A stretch of DNA of 46,226 bases from Patescibacteria group bacterium (GCA_022560375.1 JADFTK010000003.1:1-46226), one strand, 5' to 3'. Shown: positions 9,602-19,742, counted from the first letter of the stretch. The notes: generated by a model from the sequence alone, not told the origin. Translations and numbers: made by a program.

Positions 9602-10726
9602 CTACTTACGTAATAATAAATAAAAATCTCGGGACATACGCTCCAAACTAAATTCCTTTTCTACCTTGGCCCGGGCACGCTTAGCCATGGCCCCTATCTC
9701 TCCTCTATTATTGAAAAGATATAATAATTGATCGGCCAAGTCGCGACTACTGCCCGGCTCAGCTAATAAACCGGTCTTTTTGTGATCAATAACTTCGACA
9801 GTGCCACCAATACGCGAAGCAATAACGGGGATGCCACTGGCCATAGCCTCTACCAAAGTAATGCCAAATGACTCCCGCTTAACCGAGGGGAGTACATAAA
9901 CATCAAAGTAACTATACCATTTTTCTACTTCTTTCTGATATCCTACCCACTGGATAATTTCCTTCAAGTCTAATCTCTCAGATAGCCATTCCAGTCGACG
10001 ACGCTCTCGTCCCTCGCCCACGATTATTAGCCGCATAAATGGGATGAATTCTTTTACCAATTTTACCGCCTGCAATAAAAATTCAATCCCTTTCTCTGGC
10101 TCAATCCTGGCCACACAACCGACATTATATCTGGCCGAGTCCTGCCAGCGATATTCTTTCATTTTAAATCTGGAAAGATCAATGCCTATATATATTACTG
10201 TTATGCCCTTTTGTTTGATCCGTATATCATCAATTAGCTGTTGTTTAATTACTCGGGAAATAGCCACAATCGTTACTAAGCTAGCCAAGTATCTATATAA
10301 ATATTTAAGGGGGTTTTTTGTTAACCATCGTTCAAAAGTAACGTGCTCCACCCAGATAACCTTCAGTCCTATGATCCTAGCCGGCAAGGTTGCTAATATT
10401 TTTTCTGTTAATGATAAACAATATAAAATACGAACTTTTTTGAACCAGCGATAATAAATCAATAGATAAATCATGCCTAAACAGGCGGGGATTAAGGTAA
10501 ATGGCCATAATAATAATCCCATCTTGGAAACTGGTTCGGGACCAGCCCACCATCTTTGAACCAACCACTTCCTCGAAGAAAACTCTTTAAGCAAGACCTG
10601 ACAGGAGGTAGCTAAGAAAAACTTAAAGTCTTTCTTTTGCAACGCTTCGACGAGCAACAAAGTGTGTCTCTCACCGCCCCCGAAAAGTGATGAATGAGGA
10701 AATTTTAAAATCAAAATATTTTGCAT
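9602..10726 (-). CDS. Glycosyltransferase family 4
   Basis: 374 aa; VARIEPEKGIEFLLQA, LPSVKRESFGITLVEAMASGIPVIASRIGGTVEVI. Confidence 0.93.
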   Translation of the reverse strand: MQNILILKFPHSSLFGGGERHTLLLVEALQKKDFKFFLATSCQVLLKEFSSRKWLVQRWWAGPEPVSKMGLLLWPFTLIPACLGMIYLLIYYRWFKKVRILYCLSLTEKILATLPARIIGLKVIWVEHVTFERWLTKNPLKYLYRYLASLVTIVAISRVIKQQLIDDIRIKQKGITVIYIGIDLSRFKMKEYRWQDSARYNVGCVARIEPEKGIEFLLQAVKLVKEFIPFMRLIIVGEGRERRRLEWLSERLDLKEIIQWVGYQKEVEKWYSYFDVYVLPSVKRESFGITLVEAMASGIPVIASRIGGTVEVIDHKKTGLLAEPGSSRDLADQLLYLFNNRGEIGAMAKRARAKVEKEFSLERMSRDFYLLLRK

Positions 10727-10730
10727 AGCC

Positions 10731-12146
10731 TTAGTTTAACCGAAATACCTCCCGGATCATTTCCTTACTAAAACCTTTAAACAGAAATAGTGCTACTAGA
10801 TATGTTACCCCTCCGCCTAGCATTAAAATAAAAATATTATATCCAGTCAATAAAAATAAAACAATGGCCATGACTCCGCTGGCCAGCAACGATTTAAACA
10901 GCAACTTCAATGATGGCCATACCTTTGTCGCCATGCCCACGATTGTCATAGCGGCCATAGTCACCATAAGTTCAGAAGCGACTGTCATACCGGCTGCGCC
11001 AAAATACGAATATTTCGGCACTAATATAAGATAACCGATTAACGAAATAATAGCCACTATCAAATAAAGCCACATCATTGTCTTTTGCTTATTAATAGCT
11101 ACCACGGTATTACCAAAAAGATTACCAATAAATATTGTGGCAGTAGCAAATATTAGGATGCGCAGGATAGCCGCCGAATCGACAAAATCCGGGGCAATCA
11201 AATCCATAATAGGCTGAGCTAAAAATAACGTACCCACCACCAAGGGGACGGCTAGCATGACCATGGCATCAAAAGCCTTTCTCAAAACGCGTTTAAATCT
11301 TTCTAGGTCAGTCGCTATCCAGGCCGTAGCTAATAATGGTAATACCAACCCGGCAAACATAGCTGGAAAAGTGGTCAACACTTCCAGCACTTTATAAGAA
11401 GCGCCATAAATACCAACTACTGACTCGCTATGAAACAGGGATAATATAATAATGTCCGCCTTAAAATATACTAAATTAAAAGAGATCGATACAGCAATCG
11501 GCCACGATTCCTGGATAACCTGCCGCCAGATGGCCATATCAAACTTAAGTCGGATACGTACAAACCGCCGGCTGAATAAAAAAGTAATGAAAAAATTGAC
11601 CAGGCTACCTACACCTACCATAACCATTACCCAGAGTAAACCCAGATCAGCGTCGATCACCAGATAGGTACCAACTACAAGTAATATCCGGCCCACTACC
11701 TCGGCGATGACCACTTTATCCATACGCAGATGTTTTTGGAAAACGCCGGCCATGACCTGGTTCAGGGTGATGCCCAAAAACGACAATGAGGTTATAAGAA
11801 CTCCCCATTTGACAACATCAGGATAGGGGAAAAATAATACCACTAAAGGCGCTAGTCCTAAAAATATTACCGCCGACACCAGGCGCAAAGTAAAAATATT
11901 ACTAACTATTAAATCCTGATCAACTCCCGGTTCAGAAATTTTCTTTACTAAAATTATATATAAACCCATATCAACCAACACCCCAAAAAACTGCAGGAAA
12001 GCCATAATGGTAATGTACTGACCAAATCCGCTGGTTCCTAAATAACGAGTCAGCATCCCAATGACCACCACGCCAATAACAGTACTGATACTTTTACCAA
12101 TAATTTGGATAATGGAATTGTGGGCTATCTTTCTCGTATAGGACAT
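10731..12146 (-). CDS. Polysaccharide flippase / oligosaccharide exporter (Wzx/MATE-like)
   Basis: 471 aa, about 14 TM; N-terminus ...LTRYLGTSGFGQYITIMAFLQFFGVLVDMGL. Confidence 0.9.
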   Translation of the reverse strand: MSYTRKIAHNSIIQIIGKSISTVIGVVVIGMLTRYLGTSGFGQYITIMAFLQFFGVLVDMGLYIILVKKISEPGVDQDLIVSNIFTLRLVSAVIFLGLAPLVVLFFPYPDVVKWGVLITSLSFLGITLNQVMAGVFQKHLRMDKVVIAEVVGRILLVVGTYLVIDADLGLLWVMVMVGVGSLVNFFITFLFSRRFVRIRLKFDMAIWRQVIQESWPIAVSISFNLVYFKADIIILSLFHSESVVGIYGASYKVLEVLTTFPAMFAGLVLPLLATAWIATDLERFKRVLRKAFDAMVMLAVPLVVGTLFLAQPIMDLIAPDFVDSAAILRILIFATATIFIGNLFGNTVVAINKQKTMMWLYLIVAIISLIGYLILVPKYSYFGAAGMTVASELMVTMAAMTIVGMATKVWPSLKLLFKSLLASGVMAIVLFLLTGYNIFILMLGGGVTYLVALFLFKGFSKEMIREVFRLN

Positions 12147-12275
12147 CAGACTACCAACGATTTATTTTTAATTTCATAAGGTGAAACTGACCAAAAAGAT
12201 TGTACAAACATTAGGGGGTGTACTACATAAAAAAATCTCATCTGGTTAAACTCATCCTATCATTTTACTACCACG

Positions 12276-12304
12276 TTGACAATTCAAGAAAAATGTGCTA
12301 ATAT
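12276..12304 (+). promoter_or_regulatory. Strong sigma70-type promoter
   Basis: TTGACA - 17 nt - TAATAT. Confidence 0.7.
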
Positions 12305-12329
12305 TACTAATGAAAGAGCTTGAGTGAAA

Positions 12330-12371
12330 CAAAAATAAAAAATAAAACTCCCAAGATAATTATCGGAGTTC
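12330..12371 (-). terminator. Rho-independent terminator on minus strand, downstream of the 12446-12571 small ORF
   Basis: Minus strand AACTCC gataattatcttg GGAGTT TTATTTTTTATTTTTG. Confidence 0.55.
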
Positions 12372-12445
12372 ACTAGTCACCTGATGCTTTACTAGGTAAA
12401 AAACAAAACAAATAGTCAAGCTTACAGTTAGACACTCATAGACAC

Positions 12446-12571
12446 TCAAGTTGACTGCCCATAAATGTAGGCGCCTAAAAATACGGCCATCATGCCAGCT
12501 ATTGGGAGTTGAAGCTCTTTTACATGCTCTGGTTTTTCAAGGCCAGCGCGTAAAACAAAAATAAAAACCAT
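12446..12571 (-). CDS. Small putative membrane protein (41 aa: MVFIFVLRAGLEKPEHVKELQLPIAGMMAVFLGAYIYGQST)
   Basis: Absent from supplied ORF track; translated by hand; hydrophobic C-terminal helix and a downstream minus-strand terminator. Confidence 0.4.
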   Translation of the reverse strand: MVFIFVLRAGLEKPEHVKELQLPIAGMMAVFLGAYIYGQST

Positions 12572-12579
12572 CAATAAAT

Positions 12580-14499
12580 ATGTACAAAAAAAACTCAACA
12601 GCGCTATTTGCGGTGATCATGGTGTTGTTTCTTCTCCCCTTTGCACCATCATATATAGAAAGCCTACTGAATGACAGGGGACCTATCCCCACAGCCACCG
12701 CGGCTACCACTCAACGCAGCGTCACGGAAATAATAAGTTCAGGGTATGTAGGTGACTATGGAATTACATCTTTAGAAACGCCTAGAGACCCTCGGGTCCT
12801 TGGCATCACCTTCCAACCACCCACCGATAGCCAAGCCTATCAAGCACGTGAAATAAACCGCAGTAATGCGATTCTAAATCTGAACCCAGGCCAAGCCGTA
12901 ACTGTCTGGGTTGATTTTTTAAATACCGGGCAAGCAACCTGGTACAACGATAATGATAATTTTATCGCGATTAATGTCGCTGAGCCCACCGGCCGGGTGA
13001 GCTCTTTTCAGCATGATTTTTGGCCACAGATATATCGTCCGGGAAAACTTTTACAAAATTCGGTTGCTCCCGGAGAAACAGGACGATTCAAATTTGCCTT
13101 ACAAGCCCCTACTCAAACTGGTATTTATAGTGAGGCCTTTAACCTGGTAGCGGAAAATTTGACGTGGATCGACGGCGGCTACTTCGAGATACTGATTGGC
13201 GTTGGAGAGGCAGTAATACGGGCACCAGAATACAGTGCTCAAATAGTCAAAAGAAGTCATGGCAACGTGTTAGAGCTGGAACCAGATCAAGCCCTGACAT
13301 TTTGGGTTGACTTCAAGAATATCGGCCTGAAAAACTGGTATAATGACGGTAATAATTTCGTAGCCATCAATGTCAATAACCCCACTGGCCGGGTGAGCTC
13401 TTTTCAGCATAACTTTTGGAATGAATATTACTACCGCCCAACTAGGCTACTACAAAACAGGATATACCCCGGAGAAACAGGACGATTTAAATTTGCCTTA
13501 CAAGCCCCCACCATCCCGGGCTACTATACTGAAAAATTTTCTTTAGTTGCTGAAAATTTAACTTTCATTAACGGGGGAAATATAACAATTAAATTTAAAG
13601 TTGGCGACCCTCCCGTTGAGCCAGCCAGCTACTCCTTTGTCAATGATCCTGATATTAGAGTAGGTCTATATAATACTACAGATGCTGTTCAATTAACTGC
13701 CGATGGCCCAATGACGATAACCGATATTAATTCAGGGGTAGTAACTCAATACACTACTAATCAACCTGCCACCATTAAATACTCAACCAATGCTTACTGG
13801 CGGATCGTTCCTGATTCAAATGATACTATTGTAGAAATTAACAGTTTTGCCAAGAGGCCATCTTGGAATACCTCTCTCAACGATAATAAGTTCCGGGGGA
13901 AAATTGAAATTCGATATTCTGATGCCACTGATAAAATGTGGATTATTAACGAGTTGCCGCTGGAATCATATTTATTAGGGCTCGGTGAGGTCTCTAATGG
14001 TCAGCCGACCGAATATCTCAAAGCCCTCCTAACCTCCGCCCGATCATATGCCCTTTGGCACACGGTGCGCGGAGGCAAACACCCTACTGAATACTTTGAT
14101 CTAAATGCATCTACTGACCAAATCTACTTAGGCTATGGATTTGAACAGCGCTCGACTGACCCCGTAGCCGCTGTGCAGGCAACAGCCGGCATGGTAGTGA
14201 CACACCCCGACGCTATTACACAAATTAACACGCAAGGCATAGCTATCACCGCTTATTCATCCGGGACGGACGGACGGACTAGAAATTGGTCAGAAGTCTG
14301 GGCCGGTAGCGGATATCCTTGGCTTGTTTCGGTTGACGATCCCTATGGAATAATATCCAACTGGGATACTTTAGTCGGCAACCACATGGTGGGTATGTCA
14401 GCCAATGGCGCCCGAGGCTACGCTATTGAAGAAAATAAAACGTTTGACTGGATTTTACAGCACTACTACACGGGCACTTCAGTAAAAAAAATATACTAA
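12580..14499 (+). CDS. SpoIID/LytB-domain secreted protein with two N-terminal NBR1/Ig-like repeats
   Basis: 639 aa; signal/TM; duplicated ~133-aa modules; SpoIID-like ESYLLGLGEVSNGQPTEYLKALLTSARSYALWHT. Confidence 0.85.
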   Translation: MYKKNSTALFAVIMVLFLLPFAPSYIESLLNDRGPIPTATAATTQRSVTEIISSGYVGDYGITSLETPRDPRVLGITFQPPTDSQAYQAREINRSNAILNLNPGQAVTVWVDFLNTGQATWYNDNDNFIAINVAEPTGRVSSFQHDFWPQIYRPGKLLQNSVAPGETGRFKFALQAPTQTGIYSEAFNLVAENLTWIDGGYFEILIGVGEAVIRAPEYSAQIVKRSHGNVLELEPDQALTFWVDFKNIGLKNWYNDGNNFVAINVNNPTGRVSSFQHNFWNEYYYRPTRLLQNRIYPGETGRFKFALQAPTIPGYYTEKFSLVAENLTFINGGNITIKFKVGDPPVEPASYSFVNDPDIRVGLYNTTDAVQLTADGPMTITDINSGVVTQYTTNQPATIKYSTNAYWRIVPDSNDTIVEINSFAKRPSWNTSLNDNKFRGKIEIRYSDATDKMWIINELPLESYLLGLGEVSNGQPTEYLKALLTSARSYALWHTVRGGKHPTEYFDLNASTDQIYLGYGFEQRSTDPVAAVQATAGMVVTHPDAITQINTQGIAITAYSSGTDGRTRNWSEVWAGSGYPWLVSVDDPYGIISNWDTLVGNHMVGMSANGARGYAIEENKTFDWILQHYYTGTSVKKIY

Positions 14500-14594
14500 A
14501 ACAAACACTATCATGTACCCACGACACACGTACACTATGACGTGTTAATTTGCTATAATACTAAAGTACCAAACGAACTTTTTACCATTTACTA

Positions 14595-15269
14595 TTGAAA
14601 ATGACAATTATTGGCCCCAACATAGACATTACTGAATCAGATTGGAATAACATGAAAGAAGAATTACACAACTACGCCACCGGTAAATTTTGGCGCGACT
14701 ACACTTGGCATGCTGGTCGGATGGCGGTCATTGACCCGGAACAATTCAGGGAAGTACTTCTCACTGACAATGAATGGCTAGGGATGTTGCGACAATTAGA
14801 AAACTACCGCCGCCAAGAAAACTGGGATGCTTTTGCGGCTCGGCTGGCACGGATGAAACTAATTGACCCTGAACGCGCCAACCGTATCGAAATAGCAGAC
14901 AACCACTGGGAAGAATTAATAAAAATACTAAAAAAAACAATTACCCAAAGCAATTGGGTCCTATTTGCCGCACACGCCCACCACATGAAAACTATTGACC
15001 CCGACCGATTTGCCAAAATGCAGATAGAGGATCAGGCCTGGCAGGGGATGATGGGCAAGCTAGATGATTTCCGACAGCATGATATTAGCGGAAAATTTAC
15101 TAAGCATGCTTCGTATATGAAAAATCTGGACCCGGAAAAATTTAAAGAGGTGCGTATTTCGGCTCAGGACTGGGAAAAAATTGCCCAGGAGCTGCAATTG
15201 AAACGCCAAAAAAACTACTGGGCTGCTTTTGCTGCTCAGGCTAGTCGGATAAAAACATTATTCGATTAG
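14595..15269 (+). CDS. Repeat protein, about four W-M-L...AAFAA-A-RMK-IDPE modules, unknown function
   Basis: 224 aa with about 48-50 aa periodicity: ENWDAFAARLARMKLIDPERA, SNWVLFAAHAHHMKTIDPDRF, ISGKFTKHASYMKNLDPEKF, NYWAAFAAQASRIKTL. Confidence 0.8.
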   Translation: MKMTIIGPNIDITESDWNNMKEELHNYATGKFWRDYTWHAGRMAVIDPEQFREVLLTDNEWLGMLRQLENYRRQENWDAFAARLARMKLIDPERANRIEIADNHWEELIKILKKTITQSNWVLFAAHAHHMKTIDPDRFAKMQIEDQAWQGMMGKLDDFRQHDISGKFTKHASYMKNLDPEKFKEVRISAQDWEKIAQELQLKRQKNYWAAFAAQASRIKTLFD

Positions 15270-15277
15270 CTGAATAT

Positions 15278-15958
15278 ATGTCGCTACCTTCAACAATAAA
15301 ATTTAAAATGTGGCGCGCCTCGTTAATAATTGCCACAGTTTTTTTTATAATTTTCTTTGGCTACACCTTTAAATTTTATGGTGGTTTAAGTTTATTGGCT
15401 ACCAGCCAAGCCGTTAGTGGCACCGCCACCATAATGCTGGGCCTATCATTTGCTATGAGTGGCATTGGCTATTGGTGGGATTTTCTGGATAGTAAGGTAG
15501 CCTATAGAAAATATTTAGGCTTGACCGGCTTTTGGCTAGCTTTACTCTATGCCATCATGCTAATCTTCATAAACCCAGATAGGTACTTCTATAATCTCGC
15601 CGACAATCTGGGGACTATGGACGTGTTATTTGGTATCGGGTCCATGATTATTTTCGTTTTTATGGCTATGATTTCCCGAACCTGGGCTATTCAGGCCATG
15701 GGCGCGGCTAATTGGCGCTATGGTCTGCGCATCGGATATCTAGCCTATGCCATGCTAGTTGCCCGTGCGGCTATAGTTGACCATAGTATTTGGGCAGAGT
15801 GGTGGCAAGTGCCACTAGACTCCTTACCACCTGTTTCACTGCTTATTTCAGTTTTTGCTGTTGTAATAATTGGCTTCAGGGGCTCTATTTTTTTATCCAA
15901 ACTAAATAAGAAAGGGATTACCCCAAATACGAACCGGACAAACCAGGAATCTAGGTAA
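15278..15958 (+). CDS. Polytopic membrane protein of unknown function
   Basis: 226 aa with about 7 hydrophobic segments; 8 nt after upstream gene. Confidence 0.7.
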   Translation: MSLPSTIKFKMWRASLIIATVFFIIFFGYTFKFYGGLSLLATSQAVSGTATIMLGLSFAMSGIGYWWDFLDSKVAYRKYLGLTGFWLALLYAIMLIFINPDRYFYNLADNLGTMDVLFGIGSMIIFVFMAMISRTWAIQAMGAANWRYGLRIGYLAYAMLVARAAIVDHSIWAEWWQVPLDSLPPVSLLISVFAVVIIGFRGSIFLSKLNKKGITPNTNRTNQESR

Positions 15959-15980
15959 TAACTTTTTTTTAAATAATATA

Positions 15981-16562
15981 CTACTCTGTTCTGGTATGCT
16001 GCTTGGTGCTGCCCATATTTTTATTAACCAGCTTTTCATGTAGCGCTAAAATTTTTCTGGATACTTCTACGGCATTTGGCACTTCTCCAAAATTAAACCT
16101 ATCTGATTCGGAAGCGGTCTGTACATGGATAGAGCCATATTTAAATATGGTTGGAAAAAATCCTTTCACCACACAGCTAACGTCTTGAATTCTACTCAGT
16201 CGAAGCTCTGATACCTCTCGATTAAACAAGCCTTTTTGTTCAGTGGCAATGATACGCTCCTCAGTGATAATCCAAATATCTAAATAATAATCCACCCAGG
16301 CATGATACATAAATAATATGATATATAAATAGTAAATCCCCGCCAATAATACTATTATTATAAAAATTAAACTGGTATCATCATCTAATAATACAGTGTA
16401 AGTGACTACCAGAGTATAAACAACTATCGGAGCCAACCCACCAAGTACAAAAATAAATAACTTATTGGCTAAGGCCATTTTATGCCTGCGTAGCACCATA
16501 ACGACATCTTCATTGACAGGCTTGCCTGGAAAATAAAAATTTTTAAAATCCGTCATCGACAT
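15981..16562 (-). CDS. PH-domain (bacterial PH2-like) membrane protein
   Basis: 193 aa; two TM then WIITEERIIATEQKGLFNREVSELRLSRIQDV. Confidence 0.8.
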   Translation of the reverse strand: MSMTDFKNFYFPGKPVNEDVVMVLRRHKMALANKLFIFVLGGLAPIVVYTLVVTYTVLLDDDTSLIFIIIVLLAGIYYLYIILFMYHAWVDYYLDIWIITEERIIATEQKGLFNREVSELRLSRIQDVSCVVKGFFPTIFKYGSIHVQTASESDRFNFGEVPNAVEVSRKILALHEKLVNKNMGSTKQHTRTE

Positions 16563-16812
16563 CAGCGGTAAATGGTAAATTTATAATTATATTTAGAGGT
16601 ATATTTTCATCCCAAATGACACTGCTTAATTGCCCAAAGGTAGTCAGCACTATGGTCACGGTTAATACCAAAAAAATAAGCGAGACAATAATGCTGGGCG
16701 CTCTCAGGTGACCAAATCGTATAACGTGATAAAAATTCATGCTTGCCAGAACTACAAATATCAGCGCAGCTACCGCATATACCATTAGAAAAATAAAAGG
16801 TGAAATTGACAT
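16543..16812 (-). CDS. Small membrane protein of unknown function
   Basis: 89 aa, overlaps start of PH-domain gene (translational coupling likely). Confidence 0.6.
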   Translation of the reverse strand: MSISPFIFLMVYAVAALIFVVLASMNFYHVIRFGHLRAPSIIVSLIFLVLTVTIVLTTFGQLSSVIWDENIPLNIIINLPFTADVDDGF

Positions 16813-16869
16813 AGGCCTTACTCCAGTATACTATGACCTGATATTTAAAACTAGTATTACGAAAGTCTA

Positions 16870-16898
16870 TTGAAAATAAAATAATAGATTGCTACAAT
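16870..16898 (+). promoter_or_regulatory. Promoter of sortase-like gene; start codon lies near the expected +1
   Basis: TTGAAA - 17 nt - TACAAT; ATG at 16908. Confidence 0.6.
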
Positions 16899-16907
16899 GA
16901 TCGCATT

Positions 16908-17579
16908 ATGCCACAAGAAAAATTAGAAAAAAAGAATAATTTTCTTACTCGACAAAAAATAATTTTTTTGGTTGGCACTTTAGCAGTCATTACCATAGGC
17001 TATTTATTTTTTAGTAATTGGCAAAACAGCTCTGACGTGATCCAAATCAGTAACCAGGAAATCAATCGACTGCCAACTAGTGCCGCCAGAGAAATTATTA
17101 CCCAACCAACTCTGGAACGAGGAGAGGCCGACCAATTAAGCATACCTGACCGAGACATTAATACACCCATTATTTACATAGAGGAGGTAGATGAGACTAT
17201 TTTTCAGGAGGCCCTGGCCAGTGGCGTGGTTCACTACCCCGGCACAGCCTTACCAGGACAATTTGGCAATCCATACATATTTGGGCACTCCTCGGACTAT
17301 TTTTGGAAGTCGGGAAATTATAAAGAAATATTCAAATCATTAATAGATATTCCCCTAGGTACCCCCATCCGCATTACTAACCACGATGGTGAATTATTTA
17401 TATACCGAGTTGTAGAAACAAAAATTGTCGGGCCCAAAGAAGTATCCGTCCTTGATCAAAACGAACAGCAGAGCCTGTTGCTGACCCTGCAAACGTCGTG
17501 GCCAGTTGGCACTGCCTTGAAGCGCTATATTGTCATTGCGGAAATGGATAAAATAGCCACTTTTGGACCCACCCCATAA
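16908..17579 (+). CDS. Sortase-family fold protein with Cys-to-Ser at the catalytic position
   Basis: 223 aa; VVHYPGTALPGQFGNPYIFGHSS ... LLLTLQTSWPVGTALKRYIVIA. Confidence 0.85.
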   Translation: MPQEKLEKKNNFLTRQKIIFLVGTLAVITIGYLFFSNWQNSSDVIQISNQEINRLPTSAAREIITQPTLERGEADQLSIPDRDINTPIIYIEEVDETIFQEALASGVVHYPGTALPGQFGNPYIFGHSSDYFWKSGNYKEIFKSLIDIPLGTPIRITNHDGELFIYRVVETKIVGPKEVSVLDQNEQQSLLLTLQTSWPVGTALKRYIVIAEMDKIATFGPTP

Positions 17580-17632
17580 AATTCAATCCATCATAAATAA
17601 TCGTTGCCCATAATTACACCACCACGATTTTT

Positions 17633-18661
17633 TTAGACCAGCTTATCCTGCAAATTCTGGGGAAAATCTTTGCCTAAATGCTCATAGGCAGACTCGGTGA
17701 CTACCCGACCCCTAGCGGTGCGAGCTAAAAACCCCACCTGCATTAAATAAGGCTCATGGACTTCCTCGACAGTCGATTGCTCCTCGGATATGGCAGCGGC
17801 AATAGTGTTTAAACCAACCGGACCGCCATTGAATTTATCGATGATAATGATTAAGATTGCCCGATCTATATTATCTAGACCAAACTTATCAATTTCCAAT
17901 TTTTTTAATGCCTCAATGGCAATCTGGCCCGTAACTTCTCCGTTGCTTTCAACTTGGGCATAATCTCGAACTCTCTTTAATAATCGATTGGCAATCCTCG
18001 GCGTTTTTCTGGAGCGCTTAGCAATTTCTCCCAGAGCCTCATTATCAACCGGGATGCCCAGAATTTCAGAGGAGCGTTTTAATATTTTCTTTATGTCCTC
18101 ATCCTTATAAAAATCCAATCGATAAACATTACCAAAACGATCGCGCAGTGGTGAAGAAATAAGGTTAACCCGTGTCGTAGCTCCTACCAAAGTAAATTTT
18201 GGCAAATCTAAACGTAATGTTTTAGCGGAAGGCCCCTTGCCCACTACAATGTCCAGAGCGTATTCTTCCATGGCCGGATAAAGAACCTCCTCGATTAATC
18301 GATTGAGTCGGTGGATTTCATCTATAAATAAAATGTCCCCATCATCTAAATTAGTAATGATGGCTCCCAGGTCTCCGGCTTTCTCAATGGCCGGGCCAGA
18401 GGTAACTCGGATATTTGACCCATTTTCGGAAGCGATAATATGAGCTAGCGTAGTTTTACCTATGCCGGGCGGACCATGTAAAAGTACGTGTTCTAAAGAT
18501 TCATTCCGTTTCTTGGCCGCCGCCATGAATATTTTCAAATTACTTTTTATAGTATCTTGGCCAATAAAATCTTTTAAATTCTTTGGACGCAAAGTAAGAT
18601 CAAATATTTGATCATCTGGTTTTTCACTCTGGGCCACAACCCTATTGCTGGTATCAGCCAT
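17633..18661 (-). CDS. ruvB: Holliday junction branch migration DNA helicase RuvB
   Basis: 342 aa; [46 protein letters not shown]. Confidence 0.97.
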   Translation of the reverse strand: MADTSNRVVAQSEKPDDQIFDLTLRPKNLKDFIGQDTIKSNLKIFMAAAKKRNESLEHVLLHGPPGIGKTTLAHIIASENGSNIRVTSGPAIEKAGDLGAIITNLDDGDILFIDEIHRLNRLIEEVLYPAMEEYALDIVVGKGPSAKTLRLDLPKFTLVGATTRVNLISSPLRDRFGNVYRLDFYKDEDIKKILKRSSEILGIPVDNEALGEIAKRSRKTPRIANRLLKRVRDYAQVESNGEVTGQIAIEALKKLEIDKFGLDNIDRAILIIIIDKFNGGPVGLNTIAAAISEEQSTVEEVHEPYLMQVGFLARTARGRVVTESAYEHLGKDFPQNLQDKLV

Positions 18662-18670
18662 GAAAAAAAT

Positions 18671-19681
18671 TTATTTACGCCTATTTTTTCTCTTAGTAGT
18701 AATCTTTTTAGACTTTTTAATTCTAGATACTCGGATCAGTCCAGAACAAGGGATAATTTCAATCCCTTTTTTCTCTAGCTCATCTAAAAAGAGGTTCATG
18801 CCCAATGAATCCGAGGACATATGCCCGACCACGATAACATTGATGTGATGTTTTTCCGCCTCCTTCTTATGATCCTCCTTCATGTGCATGCCAATTATTG
18901 TCCCAATCCCAGCTTGGGCTAAACGGCCATACATTTCTTTTGACCCCTCGGTACCACCAGTTACTTCGGTAACCGCTATTTTGCCTGCGTACCGATCTTC
19001 ACTACCAGCGTACAACACCGGGCCAGATTTCAATTTAGTTGCAATTTGATACTCGGGGATATCATCAAAGAGTTTCATAATATCTCCCACGGTCTCAATA
19101 TTCTTTTGATGACGATCAATTAAATTCTTGAGAAAAGTAGCCACCATATTGTCTGAAGCTGTATGTACGCACATTAGAGGAAACCCCAAAAGATTAGCCG
19201 AGTCTATAACTCGCTGATGATTATACGGATCAATTGAACGTGAGACTTCACTCACCCTAATCTGCATCAAGGATTCAGCTATATTGATTGGCACACCATG
19301 CAAAGCCATAACCTCAGCCTGCAAATGCATAACCTCATGCAGTCCGGCCAGGGCAATGCCAATCGGGTGATGAGACATGACTAAATCAATTGGCTTACCG
19401 CCGTCTGTTAATTCCTTGGCTAATAATACCTCCTCAGTATCTAAATCAATACCAACTAACAACCTTTTTATCTGCTGGTCAGGATCTTTAGCGAAATACC
19501 TGGTATCAGAGTACGGATTGGTCAAATTTTCTTTATCATATGTTTTTTTCTCCTCAGCTGAAAGTTTTTCGTACTTCTCATTTTCTCTTTTTAGCTTCCT
19601 TCTGACTGCAGCTACGCCACGTAAATCATTTTGAGTACCAAGTTTTATAGCCAGCTCGTAAATTTGTTTGATAGTCATCAT
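18671..19681 (-). CDS. NIF3-like family protein
   Basis: 336 aa; IDLVMSHHPIGIAL, AEVMALHGVPINIAESLM, IGMHMKEDH. Confidence 0.75.
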   Translation of the reverse strand: MMTIKQIYELAIKLGTQNDLRGVAAVRRKLKRENEKYEKLSAEEKKTYDKENLTNPYSDTRYFAKDPDQQIKRLLVGIDLDTEEVLLAKELTDGGKPIDLVMSHHPIGIALAGLHEVMHLQAEVMALHGVPINIAESLMQIRVSEVSRSIDPYNHQRVIDSANLLGFPLMCVHTASDNMVATFLKNLIDRHQKNIETVGDIMKLFDDIPEYQIATKLKSGPVLYAGSEDRYAGKIAVTEVTGGTEGSKEMYGRLAQAGIGTIIGMHMKEDHKKEAEKHHINVIVVGHMSSDSLGMNLFLDELEKKGIEIIPCSGLIRVSRIKKSKKITTKRKNRRK

Positions 19682-19742
19682 ATTTAATTTTTTTAGTTTT
19701 TAATTATTAATCGTAACGACATAATAACATTTTATTTACCCC

